Shown here in pieces: positions 50,868-59,106 of a stretch of 64,000 nt of DNA. Source of the DNA: CAVTPU01 sp963736695 (GTDB taxonomy: Bacteria; Actinomycetota; Actinomycetes; Mycobacteriales; Micromonosporaceae); contig CAVTPU010000004.1 in NCBI GenBank assembly GCA_963736695.1, positions 1,550,001 through 1,614,000 on the forward strand, read 5' to 3'. Below the pieces are notes generated by a model. That model was not told where the DNA came from, ran no database searches, and saw only the letters and a program-made list of their open reading frames with translations. Numbering within the stretch: the first letter of the stretch is position 1; every line of letters begins with the position of its first letter. The translations under genes and the position numbers were made by a program.

Positions 50868-51998
50868 ATGCCTGCCCGCATCCGCCTGAGCCTGCTATCG
50901 CTGGCCGCCAGCGCCACTGTGCTGATCACGACTGCGACGACCGGCACCGCCGCCCCCGCCGCGACCCCGTCGACAGACCAACTCACCACCCCTTCACGCA
51001 CCACTGTTTCACGCATTTCAGTCGCTGGGGCCACCGATACGCTGGCCCGCCAGCTCGCCGAGTCGTTGTCCGCCCCCACTGTCGCCGCCCTCCTCACCGA
51101 CGCCGCGACCCGCCCGGTCAACCTGTCGCGGGTCACCGTCACGCCGTCGCTCGCCGCGGCCATTCACGCCGCAAACGCTCAAGTTCTCGCCGCGAAAGGC
51201 CTGCCCGCCGACAGCGGCGGCTTGCTGCGGATCCGACTGGCCGCTTCCGGCATGCGCACGGCACTCGCGCGCGGGGAAGCTCCACTGATTGCCGCGACAC
51301 CGACCGACGACACGGCCACAACCATCGACGCGTACGGGCAACGGGGTGAACCCGTCCGCATCGACGCGCGACGCGTGCCGAACCGTCCGATATTCCTCGT
51401 CGACGTGGATGTCGCCAAGGCGGCGCCGATCGGGCTGCGCGTGGCCCGCGACGTTCTCGCCGCTCGCCATGTCTCCAGCGCCCCTGCTCCCGCCACGATC
51501 GCGACCTCAGGTTATTGGGCGACGAAGGTGACCTCGGTCTGGCTCAACGACGACGAGGAGCCGTGGTTCAAAGGCGGTGCCGAGATCTATAGCATCGTCG
51601 GCGGATTCGGGCTCGACGGGTTGGCGAAGGTCGACATCGTGCAGATGCCCTATCTCGACAGCGACCACACCACCTACTATCCGAACCAGCTCCTCGTGCA
51701 CTTCTCGTCCTACAAATACAATCTCGCCGACGTGGTGATGATGGAGGACGACGGCGACACGAACTATCAGCAGCTCGCCACGGCCATCGCGGCCGCACTG
51801 TTGACCATTGTGGACGGTGGCGTGTACATCCCATTGGTCAACGCCATCATCTCAGCGATCCCGACGTCGTGGTGGACAGATGACCCCGACTACGTCGATT
51901 CGTGGTATACGCTCGCGACGTCCAGCAGCGGACGCCGCAATGGCGCTGCCGGCAACGGTCGCATGGACATCACGCCTTATTGGGTGGCGCCGCTATAA
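50868..51998 (+). CDS. Secreted DUF3103-type protein
   Basis: 376 aa. Signal peptide RLSLLSLAASATVLITTATTG-like with an alanine-rich cleavage region, then a long extracellular part. The second half (VTSVWLNDDEEPWFKGGAEIY, GGFGLDGLAKVDIVQMPYLD, YPNQLLVHFSSYKYN and VVMMEDDGDTNYQQLA) matches DUF3103, a secreted family without known function; several Asp/Glu clusters could bind calcium. GAAGGAG precedes the ATG by five bases. Two tandem terminators follow. Confidence 0.8.
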   Translation: MPARIRLSLLSLAASATVLITTATTGTAAPAATPSTDQLTTPSRTTVSRISVAGATDTLARQLAESLSAPTVAALLTDAATRPVNLSRVTVTPSLAAAIHAANAQVLAAKGLPADSGGLLRIRLAASGMRTALARGEAPLIAATPTDDTATTIDAYGQRGEPVRIDARRVPNRPIFLVDVDVAKAAPIGLRVARDVLAARHVSSAPAPATIATSGYWATKVTSVWLNDDEEPWFKGGAEIYSIVGGFGLDGLAKVDIVQMPYLDSDHTTYYPNQLLVHFSSYKYNLADVVMMEDDGDTNYQQLATAIAAALLTIVDGGVYIPLVNAIISAIPTSWWTDDPDYVDSWYTLATSSSGRRNGAAGNGRMDITPYWVAPL

Positions 51999-52036
51999 CA
52001 GAAACGCCATCGCACAAGACCACTGGGAATGTGAAC

Positions 52037-52067
52037 GACAATCCACATTGAACCAATGTGGATTGTC
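52037..52067. terminator. Terminator 1 (14-bp arms)
   Basis: Perfect 14-bp arms (52037-52050 and 52054-52067, core CAATCCACATTG/CAATGTGGATTG) with a 3-base loop, 39 bp after the DUF3103 stop. Confidence 0.85.
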
Positions 52068-52071
52068 TAAT

Positions 52072-52104
52072 CCGGTGTCACATCAGCCCCTGATGTGACA
52101 CCGG
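52072..52104. terminator. Terminator 2 (14-bp arms)
   Basis: Perfect arms CCGGTGTCACATCA (52072-52085) and TGATGTGACACCGG (52091-52104), five-base loop. It is in tandem with the previous hairpin and lies 16 bp from the stop of the facing metallophosphoesterase. Confidence 0.88.
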
Positions 52105-52119
52105 CACACGCTGTCGATG

Positions 52120-53298
52120 TCAGGACGCACGCAGCACGATCAGGCTGATCTCGCTCGGCGCGAAGACCCGCAACGGCGGCCCCCAGAAACCGGCACCCCG
52201 ACTGGTAAAGAGCTGAGTTCGGTCGCCGTGGCGGCTCAATCCCTCGACCACCGGCTGGTCGAGCCGCACCAGATAGTGAAACGGCCAGATCTGCCCACCA
52301 TGGGTGTGCCCGGACAGTTGCAGGTCGACCCCGTGGGCGACCGCGCCGCCGATCTGCTTCGGCTGGTGAGCGAGCAGCATCACCGGCAGGTCGCGGTCGG
52401 ATCCGGCGAGCGCCGCGACGTGGTCGGCCCGGTGATCGGGTCGACCCGACGAGGCGGCTGTGTAATCGTCGACGCCGGCGAGCACCAGTCGGGATCCGCC
52501 TCGTTCGACGACGATGTGCCTGTTGTGCAGGGGCTCCCAACCCAGGTCTCGCATGTGGTCGAGCCAGCCCTGTGCTTCCCCGAAGTATTCGTGGTTTCCG
52601 GTCACATAGGTGCGGGCCAGCCGGGCGCGAACGCGGGCCAGGGGCGCGGCCTGGTCGCGACGCTGGTCGACGGTGCCATCGGCGATGTCTCCGGTGTGGC
52701 AGACGATGTCCGCGTCGAGTTTGTTGATCGCGTCGACGACTCCGGCCGACCAGCGTGTCCGGTTGATGGGTCCGTAGTGGGTGTCGGTGAGAAGCACCAC
52801 GCGGGTTCCGTCGAGGCCCGCGCCGAGTCGGGGGATGACGACCTCGACCCGCCGCACGCGGGGCACGCGCATGGCTTCGGCGTACCCCCAGAGGACGAGG
52901 ATGGTGGAGACGGCCGCGACGGACACCGCGACGATGCGTGACCTCAACGGGTCGGCGACCCCGCCGGCCGCGAGCAGCGCGCGGGCGATGTTGCCGAGCA
53001 CCGCCCAGGCGAAGATCACCCAGACCACGCCGAGGATGGTGTCGCCGGTGCGGGCCGCCCAGTCGTGGTGTCGCGCGTGCCCGAGATACATGAGTGCGGG
53101 GAATGCCGCGAAGGCCGTGCCGAAGGCGATGCCGCCGGTGGCGACGATGGCGGGCGGCCAGGCTGCGCCGGATCGGAACAGGGTCCACCACCCGACGCCG
53201 AAGAGCAGCGCCATGATCGCGAGGATGGTGGCGGTGAACAGCAGTGGGCGCAGAAGCCTGCGCAGTGGCGTGACGTCGACGGCCTCGGTTGCTGACAT
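52120..53298 (-). CDS. Membrane-anchored metallophosphoesterase
   Basis: 392 aa. Four N-terminal membrane helices (residues about 15-150: LLFTATILAIMALLFGVGWW, PAIVATGGIAFGTAFAAFPAL, ILGVVWVIFAWAVLG, VAVSVAAVSTILVLWGY), then a calcineurin-like phosphoesterase domain with all metal motifs: LTDTHYG, CHTGDIAD, TGNHEYF, LAHQPK and SGHTHGGQIWP. Related YkuE/YaeI-type proteins act on lipids or nucleotides at the membrane. The ATG at 53298 follows GGAGAG. Confidence 0.9.
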   Translation of the reverse strand: MSATEAVDVTPLRRLLRPLLFTATILAIMALLFGVGWWTLFRSGAAWPPAIVATGGIAFGTAFAAFPALMYLGHARHHDWAARTGDTILGVVWVIFAWAVLGNIARALLAAGGVADPLRSRIVAVSVAAVSTILVLWGYAEAMRVPRVRRVEVVIPRLGAGLDGTRVVLLTDTHYGPINRTRWSAGVVDAINKLDADIVCHTGDIADGTVDQRRDQAAPLARVRARLARTYVTGNHEYFGEAQGWLDHMRDLGWEPLHNRHIVVERGGSRLVLAGVDDYTAASSGRPDHRADHVAALAGSDRDLPVMLLAHQPKQIGGAVAHGVDLQLSGHTHGGQIWPFHYLVRLDQPVVEGLSRHGDRTQLFTSRGAGFWGPPLRVFAPSEISLIVLRAS

Positions 53299-53549
53299 GC
53301 GGCTCTCCGGGTGGGGTGGTGGTCTGTCGACGTTATCCGATTGCGCAACGTTCGCCGAATGGCCGCGGGTAGGGCGGTAGAGGGTTTTTCCTCTCAAACA
53401 GCGCATCATTGGGCGAAAAGTGCGATTTGCGATATACGGCGTTCAACCTCGACCTCTGTCACGCATGACAGCATGATCGGTCGGCCTACGCACTCGTCGG
53501 GTCGCGCAGCCGGGGGCGGTGCTGCCAACGATCACCGTGACGTCAACGA

Positions 53550-54755
53550 TCAGGGCAACCGCACATATCCGTTGCGTGCTTTCCATAAAAAGTATTTCTC
53601 GAAGAGCAGCTTCGCGCCGTGCGCCTGCGGGCCAGGAATGAGCACACCCATTGTGCGGGGTGGCAACATCTTGTCGGCGAGAATCATGACACCGTTGTTT
53701 CCCGCGTCCATCACACACACCGCCGGAATGTCGCCGAAACTCTTATGCTCGTGCGGCGCCTCACCGCGGATCTGCGCGGCGATGTTGACGGCGGCGACGT
53801 GTGCCTGTTGTTCGGTGGGGAATCCGGTCTTCGGCACCCCGACCGGCACCGCCGAGGTCCACGGTGCGCTCACCCCTGCCGCGATTCCCACCGCATAGAC
53901 GTTGGAATAGACAGTGGACTGATAGGTGTCGCGGACTGTCACATAACCATTGGCGTCGGCCAGTTCGGGCACGGCACGAACCACCGGCTGCCCCACAAAC
54001 GGCGGCACGATCATGGCGTACGAGAAATCGAGCTCGGGCCCGCCATCGAGGCTGAGCCGGCCAGGCGTGATCTCGCTCATGGCCACACCGGTGTGCGCGG
54101 TGATGCCCTCCTTCCTGAGGAACATGCCGAGAAGTTTCTCGCCGCCGGGCAGGCCACCGATGCCGAAGTGGCCGAGGAAGGGTTCCGATGTCACATAGGT
54201 CAGCGGCACCCGTTGCTTGAGCCCGGCCCGCTTCAATCGGAACGACATGTTGAACAAGAACTCATAAGCGGCCCCGAAGCAGCCAGCGCCCTGGCTCGCC
54301 CCGACCACCACTGGCCCTGGGTCGCGCAGAAACCGGCGCCACCCGTCCCCCGCCCGGACCGCGTCCGGCAGGGTGGTGATGGTGAAGGCGTTCGCCGACT
54401 CGTCGAATCCCGGCACGGCATCCATTTTGTTCTGATAGCCCGTCGCGATCACGAGAAAGTCGTAACCGAAGGTCCCGGCCGTTGTCGAGACCTCGTGCGC
54501 GAGGGGATCGATGTGAGTCGCCTCCGCGTGCACGAAATCAACGTCGTGTTCGGCGAATGTCGGGGCGAGCGGAAAGGTGATGTCGGCGGCGGTGCGCTTG
54601 CCGAACGGCAACCAGATCAGCGACGGGTTGAAGACGAAGAGGTCGGAGGCCGAGACAACCCGCACGTCCACATCGCCGTGCAACTCATGTTTGACGCTGA
54701 GCGCGGCGGTCAACCCTCCGAAGTTGCCGCCCAACACGAGGACTTTCTGACGCAC
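53550..54755 (-). CDS. Sulfide:quinone-oxidoreductase-like FAD enzyme
   Basis: 401 aa. KVLVLGGNFGGLTAALSVKHEL binds FAD, then FNPSLIWLPFGKR, FLVIATGYQNKMDAVPGF and GASQGAGCFGAAYEFLFNM with a conserved cysteine near a second nucleotide site. VYAVGIAAGVSAPWTSAVPVGVPKTGFPTEQQA is typical of SQR/NDH-2-like proteins. It probably passes electrons from sulfide, a thiol or NADH to quinone at the membrane. Upstream on the same strand lies a strong terminator, so it is probably monocistronic. Confidence 0.85.
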   Translation of the reverse strand: MRQKVLVLGGNFGGLTAALSVKHELHGDVDVRVVSASDLFVFNPSLIWLPFGKRTAADITFPLAPTFAEHDVDFVHAEATHIDPLAHEVSTTAGTFGYDFLVIATGYQNKMDAVPGFDESANAFTITTLPDAVRAGDGWRRFLRDPGPVVVGASQGAGCFGAAYEFLFNMSFRLKRAGLKQRVPLTYVTSEPFLGHFGIGGLPGGEKLLGMFLRKEGITAHTGVAMSEITPGRLSLDGGPELDFSYAMIVPPFVGQPVVRAVPELADANGYVTVRDTYQSTVYSNVYAVGIAAGVSAPWTSAVPVGVPKTGFPTEQQAHVAAVNIAAQIRGEAPHEHKSFGDIPAVCVMDAGNNGVMILADKMLPPRTMGVLIPGPQAHGAKLLFEKYFLWKARNGYVRLP

Positions 54756-54783
54756 GTGGCATCACCTCCAGCACCCGTGATCC

Positions 54784-54839
54784 TGCCACACGAAAGAGTC
54801 CCAATCGGGGCAAACCGATCGGGACTCTTTCGTGTGGCA
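54784..54839 (-). terminator. 19-bp-arm terminator after the SLT gene
   Basis: Perfect 19-bp arms TGCCACACGAAAGAGTCCC (54784-54802) and GGGACTCTTTCGTGTGGCA (54821-54839). The loop holds a nested ATCGG/CCGAT stem. It starts 26 bp beyond the SLT gene stop. Confidence 0.92.
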
Positions 54840-54864
54840 CGAAGACGTGGCCAGCCGTCGAGGG

Positions 54865-55917
54865 TCAGTAGCCGATGTAGTCCTGACCCTGGTGCAGACG
54901 CCGAATGCCGGGGATGTTGTCGAAACTGCCATAGCGGTCGATGCCATAGCGAACGCCGGCGACGATGTTGTCCACCGGATTCCAGACGTCGCGATGCCCC
55001 TCCACCGAGAACGTGTTGAAGGTCTGGTCGATCGTCTGCATGAGGCCCTTGGACGGAATGCCGTGACGGGCGTTGCGGTCCCAGTCGTTGAGCGCGAGCG
55101 GGTCGCCACCGGACTCGTGCCGGATCAACGCCCGAAGATCGGCGTCGGTCATCGTCGACGTGTCGACTCCGTTCGCGGCGAGGACCTGCTTGGCCTCGGT
55201 GATCCACTGGTTGAGGTCTCCGGCGGGGCGGTTGGCCGGCGGCTCGTGGCCGGTCATGTCATAGCGCGGCACGTCGTTGCCGCCGACGCGGCGGGTGCCG
55301 ACGACGTCCGGATGGGTGTTGGGACTGGTGTATTGCTGCTGCCAACCGGGCGGATCGGCGTGGTTTCCGACGCCGGTCGAGCCGCCGACGGCGCCGCGCA
55401 CCGTCGCGACGAACTCCGCGAGTCGCTGCTCCAGCTCGTCGACGGCCTGTTTGCTCGCGGCGGCGGCGTTCTCGCCGTTGCGCCGCGCGATCCCGGCGAT
55501 CTCCGCCTCGTTGATGCCGGGCACCGACGCGATCCAGCTCAGCGCGCGGGCGATCCACTCGAATTTGGTCTTCGTGTAGTAGGTCTTCCAGCTCGCCTGC
55601 CGCATCGCGTTGGCGAGCATCTCCATCGCGTCGGCGCACGTGCTGGCCGAGGTAAAGGTCTGCTGCAGGTTGCCCAGCTCCATCGTGACGCCCTGGGTGA
55701 ACGTCTGCTGAGTCCGACCGGTCCAGTTGGTCAGGCGACCGACATCTTCCCGCACATATTCCTCGGATCGCCCGGCGTCGAGGCTGACGGAGCGCATCAC
55801 CTCGGCCGCGTGGCGCAATGCGGTGGAGTCGCCGGCGGCTGCCGTCGCGCACTCATTCACTGTCGGCGCGTATTGGGCGTTGATCGAGTCAACGGCACCA
55901 GAACCTGAACTCGTCAC
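54865..55917 (-). CDS. WXG-like domain plus SLT lytic transglycosylase
   Basis: 350 aa. The N-terminal 110 residues form a helical WXG100-like domain with a central NWTG (W-x-G turn) flanked by QTFTQGV and LQQTF helices. A second helical stretch (110-185) and a Pro/Gly linker follow. The C-terminal SLT domain (about 255-350) has LRALIRHESGGDP with the catalytic Glu, KGLMQTIDQTFN and NIVAGVRYGIDRYGS. There is no Sec signal, so export by type VII secretion through the WXG domain is likely. GTG at 55917 follows GAAGGG. A strong leader hairpin lies 63 bp upstream. Confidence 0.82.
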   Translation of the reverse strand: MTSSGSGAVDSINAQYAPTVNECATAAAGDSTALRHAAEVMRSVSLDAGRSEEYVREDVGRLTNWTGRTQQTFTQGVTMELGNLQQTFTSASTCADAMEMLANAMRQASWKTYYTKTKFEWIARALSWIASVPGINEAEIAGIARRNGENAAAASKQAVDELEQRLAEFVATVRGAVGGSTGVGNHADPPGWQQQYTSPNTHPDVVGTRRVGGNDVPRYDMTGHEPPANRPAGDLNQWITEAKQVLAANGVDTSTMTDADLRALIRHESGGDPLALNDWDRNARHGIPSKGLMQTIDQTFNTFSVEGHRDVWNPVDNIVAGVRYGIDRYGSFDNIPGIRRLHQGQDYIGY

Positions 55918-55980
55918 TGGCAGCAGCCCTTCAGATCCGATTCGTGAACAGACGATAACGGTGTGCCACCCCCCGAGGCA

Positions 55981-56018
55981 GGGCAGAACTACCGGGGGGA
56001 TTGTCGGTAGTTCTGCCC
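55981..56018 (-). promoter_or_regulatory. Leader hairpin upstream of the SLT gene
   Basis: Perfect 14-bp arms (55981-55994 and 56005-56018, core GGGCAGAACTACC/GGTAGTTCTGCCC) with a 10-base loop. It stands in the presumed 5' leader of the SLT gene, not behind a gene, so it may be an attenuator or part of a riboswitch. Confidence 0.6.
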
Positions 56019-56100
56019 ACCGGAGAGTGGCATGTCGCGCCGCGCGCCGCAGCCGCCGGGTGGCACCCGCAGCGCCGTACCCCTGGAGATCTTGACGTTT

Positions 56101-56115
56101 GCGCAGGACCTGCGC
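56101..56115. promoter_or_regulatory. Palindrome between divergent SLT and PH genes
   Basis: GCGCAGGACCTGCGC: two perfect 7-bp arms around a central A. Candidate operator or hairpin in the 286-bp divergent region. An AT-richer CATAAAAGATC lies just to its right. Confidence 0.4.
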
Positions 56116-56203
56116 CGGTTCGCGACAGCATAAAAGATCGACAACCGGTCGAGTAGAGTGACGCGGGCGAGACCCGAGCCATGCGGAACCGACGGAGAGC
56201 CGG

Positions 56204-57250
56204 ATGCGAACAGGCGAACCCCCCGCCTCGACCCCGAACACGCTCACGCCCCCGGTTGAACCCGCCGTGATCGATGGCACGTCCGGCCTCATTCAACCAG
56301 CCGCACTGATCTATCTGGTCGCGGCCGTCACCGCGTGGGCGGTCGGGCTCTCGATCTTTCCGTACGCCGCAGGCGCCTACGCGATCGTCATCAGCGTCGC
56401 CTCGGTGGTCGCCAACCGCGGGCACATCGTCGTCGGCCCCGGCGGGATCACGGTCCACGGCATGTTCCGCCACACCCACGTCGACTGGAACGATGTCTGG
56501 TCTCTCAGCATCGAAGGCGGTTTCACGCACCGCTTCGTCCGGCTACGCCGACGATCCGGAAGACCAATCGCGCTGCCCGCGCTGCGAGCGCCCCGATTCG
56601 CCCAAAGTGGGGAGTTTGACGAAAAGGTCGCGCTCCTCGACCAATGGACCCGCAACCACGCCGCCACCTTCGGAGTGGCGCAACCGCACCGTTTCCGAAC
56701 CTGGCGCTTCGCTGCGCTGACAGCGGTGGCGCTCGCCGCCCTCATCGGCGCCGACCGCCCGTGGTTCTGGGTCGCCGGGCCGGAGGCGACCACGGCACCC
56801 GACCCGTGCCCGGCGCTCGCCGGCGCACTCGACGTCCGAGACTATGCCGGGCCGGCCGAGTCGATGGTGCTCAGCGACGGAGCGGGCGTCAGACGTGCCT
56901 GCGAATGGCACCGCGGTTCGGCCCGCGCCCATCTGGAGATCTTTCAATACTCCCGCCACGGACTCATGAGCGGCACCGGCGTCGCGTGGGAGGCCTATCG
57001 GGAGCTGGCGCTCATGTTGCCGTCGCGCCCCATCGACATCGCCAACTATCCACCGGACGCCTATCGTCGCGTCGACCTTGGCTTCGGCGACGAAGGAACG
57101 GTCGTGGTCTTCGACGCGACGACCCTCATCGCCCGACGGGCCAACGTCGTGGTGTGGCTCAGCGTCAAGGCAGGCGACCAGGATCCGCTGCCGCTCACCG
57201 ACCTGACCGGCGTGGCCCGCAACGTGATCGGCCAACTCGGCCTGCCCTGA
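56204..57250 (+). CDS. PH-domain (bPH) membrane protein
   Basis: 348 aa. Two close membrane helices near residues 30-70 (LIYLVAAVTAWAVGLSIF, AYAIVISVASVVAN), then a bacterial PH domain (GHIVVGPGGITVHGMFRHTHVDWNDVWSLSI, FVRLRRRSGRPIALPAL). A third helix (FAALTAVALAALIGA) leads to an extracellular part with two cysteines (DPCPALAG, RACEWHRG) that may form a disulfide. Function is unknown. It is 95 bp upstream of the RNA-repair operon on the same strand, so co-transcription is possible but not shown. Confidence 0.75.
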   Translation: MRTGEPPASTPNTLTPPVEPAVIDGTSGLIQPAALIYLVAAVTAWAVGLSIFPYAAGAYAIVISVASVVANRGHIVVGPGGITVHGMFRHTHVDWNDVWSLSIEGGFTHRFVRLRRRSGRPIALPALRAPRFAQSGEFDEKVALLDQWTRNHAATFGVAQPHRFRTWRFAALTAVALAALIGADRPWFWVAGPEATTAPDPCPALAGALDVRDYAGPAESMVLSDGAGVRRACEWHRGSARAHLEIFQYSRHGLMSGTGVAWEAYRELALMLPSRPIDIANYPPDAYRRVDLGFGDEGTVVVFDATTLIARRANVVVWLSVKAGDQDPLPLTDLTGVARNVIGQLGLP

Positions 57251-57345
57251 GCCTCGAGAGTCGCCAAATATCCGTGGACCGCGTGCCGACGCCGCGAATA
57301 GGGTGTGCGACGGCCTCAACCGACGCAATCCAGCGGGAGCAGATC

Positions 57346-59106
57346 ATGCGGACGCACTATCCCCGCACCCCGCACCTGCCCTGGTCGCCGGGGGCGAGCG
57401 CCGACGACGTCAGGGCGACCGACCTCACCAGCCTCACCGGGCTGGAGGTGGTCGTCACCGAAAAACTCGACGGCGAGAACACCACCCTCTATTCCGACGG
57501 CCTGCACGCGCGGTCACTCGACTCGGCGCACCACCCGTCGCGGACCTGGGTCAAGGCGTTGCATGGCAGGATCGCCCACTCGATCCCGCACGACTGGCGT
57601 ATCTGCGGAGAGAACCTCTTCGCCCGGCACAGCGTGCCCTATGACGACCTGCTCGGCTATTTCTACGCCTTCTCGGTATGGGCGGACGACGACTGTCTCG
57701 ACTGGGACGAAACCGTCGCATTCGCTCACCACCGAGGACTCCCCACCCCCACCGTGCTGTGGCGAGGCGTCTTCTCCGAACGCGCCCTGCGCGGCTTGCG
57801 TCTCGACCTGGGCCGTCAGGAGGGTTATGTGGTGCGCACCGTCGCCGGCTTTCGACGCGACGAGTTCGGCCGCCACGTGGCGAAGTGGGTGCGGCCAGCG
57901 CACGTGCGCACCACCCGCCATTGGATGCACGCTCCGGTCACTCCCAACGGGCTGGGCGTTGAGGCTCCACTGTGGGTGGTGCGGTCCGGGGGCTCGGTCG
58001 AACCCGAACGTCTGCGCGCCGTTATCGATCTTGACGTCGAGAACGGACAGCCGGATGACACCGGAGCCGCCGTCGCCGAGGCCGGCACGCGGCTCGACCT
58101 GCTCGGCCGCACCGGCGACGCCCGACTCATCGGCGTGCTCGCCGCGCTCACCCACCGGTCGCCCCGCGCGTGGCTCGGCCCACGCCTCGCACCACGGGTG
58201 GGAATGCCGGTGGCTCGCCGCGTGGCGGACATGGTCGGCCGCCACGCCCTGCCGCACCGACCGATGGCCGACGAGCAGCGCCGCGCCGCCCTGATCCGGC
58301 TCAGCGCCAGCGCGGATCTGGGGGTATTGCACGCGGTCGCCGCGGCGGCCCTCGTCGACCGCGCCGGTCCGGAGGCGACCGAAGCCCGCGACCAGGTGGA
58401 GTGGTCGACGCTGCACGCCGACGAGGCCGGCCTGCTCGAGCCCGATCCGATGCGCGAACTGCGAGCCGAACTCGTCGCGTCGCTCTCCGCCGCCGGGCTC
58501 GACGTCACCGGAGCCGACGCCGACGTGGCCGACCGTTGCTGGGCCGAGACACGCGTCGCGTTCGCCGAGGGCCGCGTCAACTCCGGGGCCGAGGCGATCG
58601 CGCTGACATGGCGGTGGCGTCGCGGGCTCTTTCCCCGGCTCACCCTCATGGTTGGGCCATCCGGCAGTGGGAAGAGCCACTATGCCGGGACGGTGACGGC
58701 CGACGTCGTCGTGAGCCTCGACGACCTGCGGGCCGCGAGGCGGTCGCGGGCCGACCAGCGGGACAACGCGGCCGTGCTCACCGAAGGCCTGCGACGACTC
58801 GAGGCGGCTCTCGCCACCGGCGGCCGCGTGATCTGGGACGCCACGGCGTTGACCCCCCAGCAGCGACGCCTGGTGCATGTGGCCGCCCTTCGACACGACG
58901 CTCTCCTCACCCACGCGGTGATGATGGTCCCGGACGACGTGGTCCGACGGCGCAACGCCGCCCGTGAGAACGAGGTGCCCGAGGCCGTGCTCTCGACACA
59001 GCTGCGCCGTTTCTGCCCTCCCTATCCCGGTGAGGCGCATCGCACCCGCTACGTCGATGCCCACGGCACGGTCGCCGACTCCGACGATCACCGAACGGAA
59101 CCGTGA
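57346..59106 (+). CDS. RNA ligase fused to a P-loop polynucleotide kinase
   Basis: 586 aa. N-terminal nucleotidyltransferase ligase: motif I EKLDGEN with the adenylylated lysine K40, then WRICGENLFA, YFYAFSVW, EGYVVRT and the motif V lysine in AKWVRPAH. The middle (about 215-430) is helical. The C-terminal kinase/AAA domain has Walker A GPSGSGKSH (K443), an acidic VVSLDDLR, the DATAL region, and an Arg-rich lid (RRRNAARENEVPEAVL). This is the layout of RNA repair ligases that also heal 5' ends by phosphorylation. The ATG at 57346 follows GGGAG. Overlaps the next gene (TGATG). Confidence 0.9.
   Translation: MRTHYPRTPHLPWSPGASADDVRATDLTSLTGLEVVVTEKLDGENTTLYSDGLHARSLDSAHHPSRTWVKALHGRIAHSIPHDWRICGENLFARHSVPYDDLLGYFYAFSVWADDDCLDWDETVAFAHHRGLPTPTVLWRGVFSERALRGLRLDLGRQEGYVVRTVAGFRRDEFGRHVAKWVRPAHVRTTRHWMHAPVTPNGLGVEAPLWVVRSGGSVEPERLRAVIDLDVENGQPDDTGAAVAEAGTRLDLLGRTGDARLIGVLAALTHRSPRAWLGPRLAPRVGMPVARRVADMVGRHALPHRPMADEQRRAALIRLSASADLGVLHAVAAAALVDRAGPEATEARDQVEWSTLHADEAGLLEPDPMRELRAELVASLSAAGLDVTGADADVADRCWAETRVAFAEGRVNSGAEAIALTWRWRRGLFPRLTLMVGPSGSGKSHYAGTVTADVVVSLDDLRAARRSRADQRDNAAVLTEGLRRLEAALATGGRVIWDATALTPQQRRLVHVAALRHDALLTHAVMMVPDDVVRRRNAARENEVPEAVLSTQLRRFCPPYPGEAHRTRYVDAHGTVADSDDHRTEP

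Noticed and set aside
55918..56203. c-di-AMP (ydaO) riboswitch upstream of the SLT gene
   Set aside because: The association is plausible for cell-wall hydrolases, but I could not align the conserved core by eye; only the hairpin is reported.
57514..59091. 525-aa open frame antisense to the RNA ligase gene
   Set aside because: No recognisable motif, low-complexity composition, and the sense strand encodes a clear ligase-kinase.
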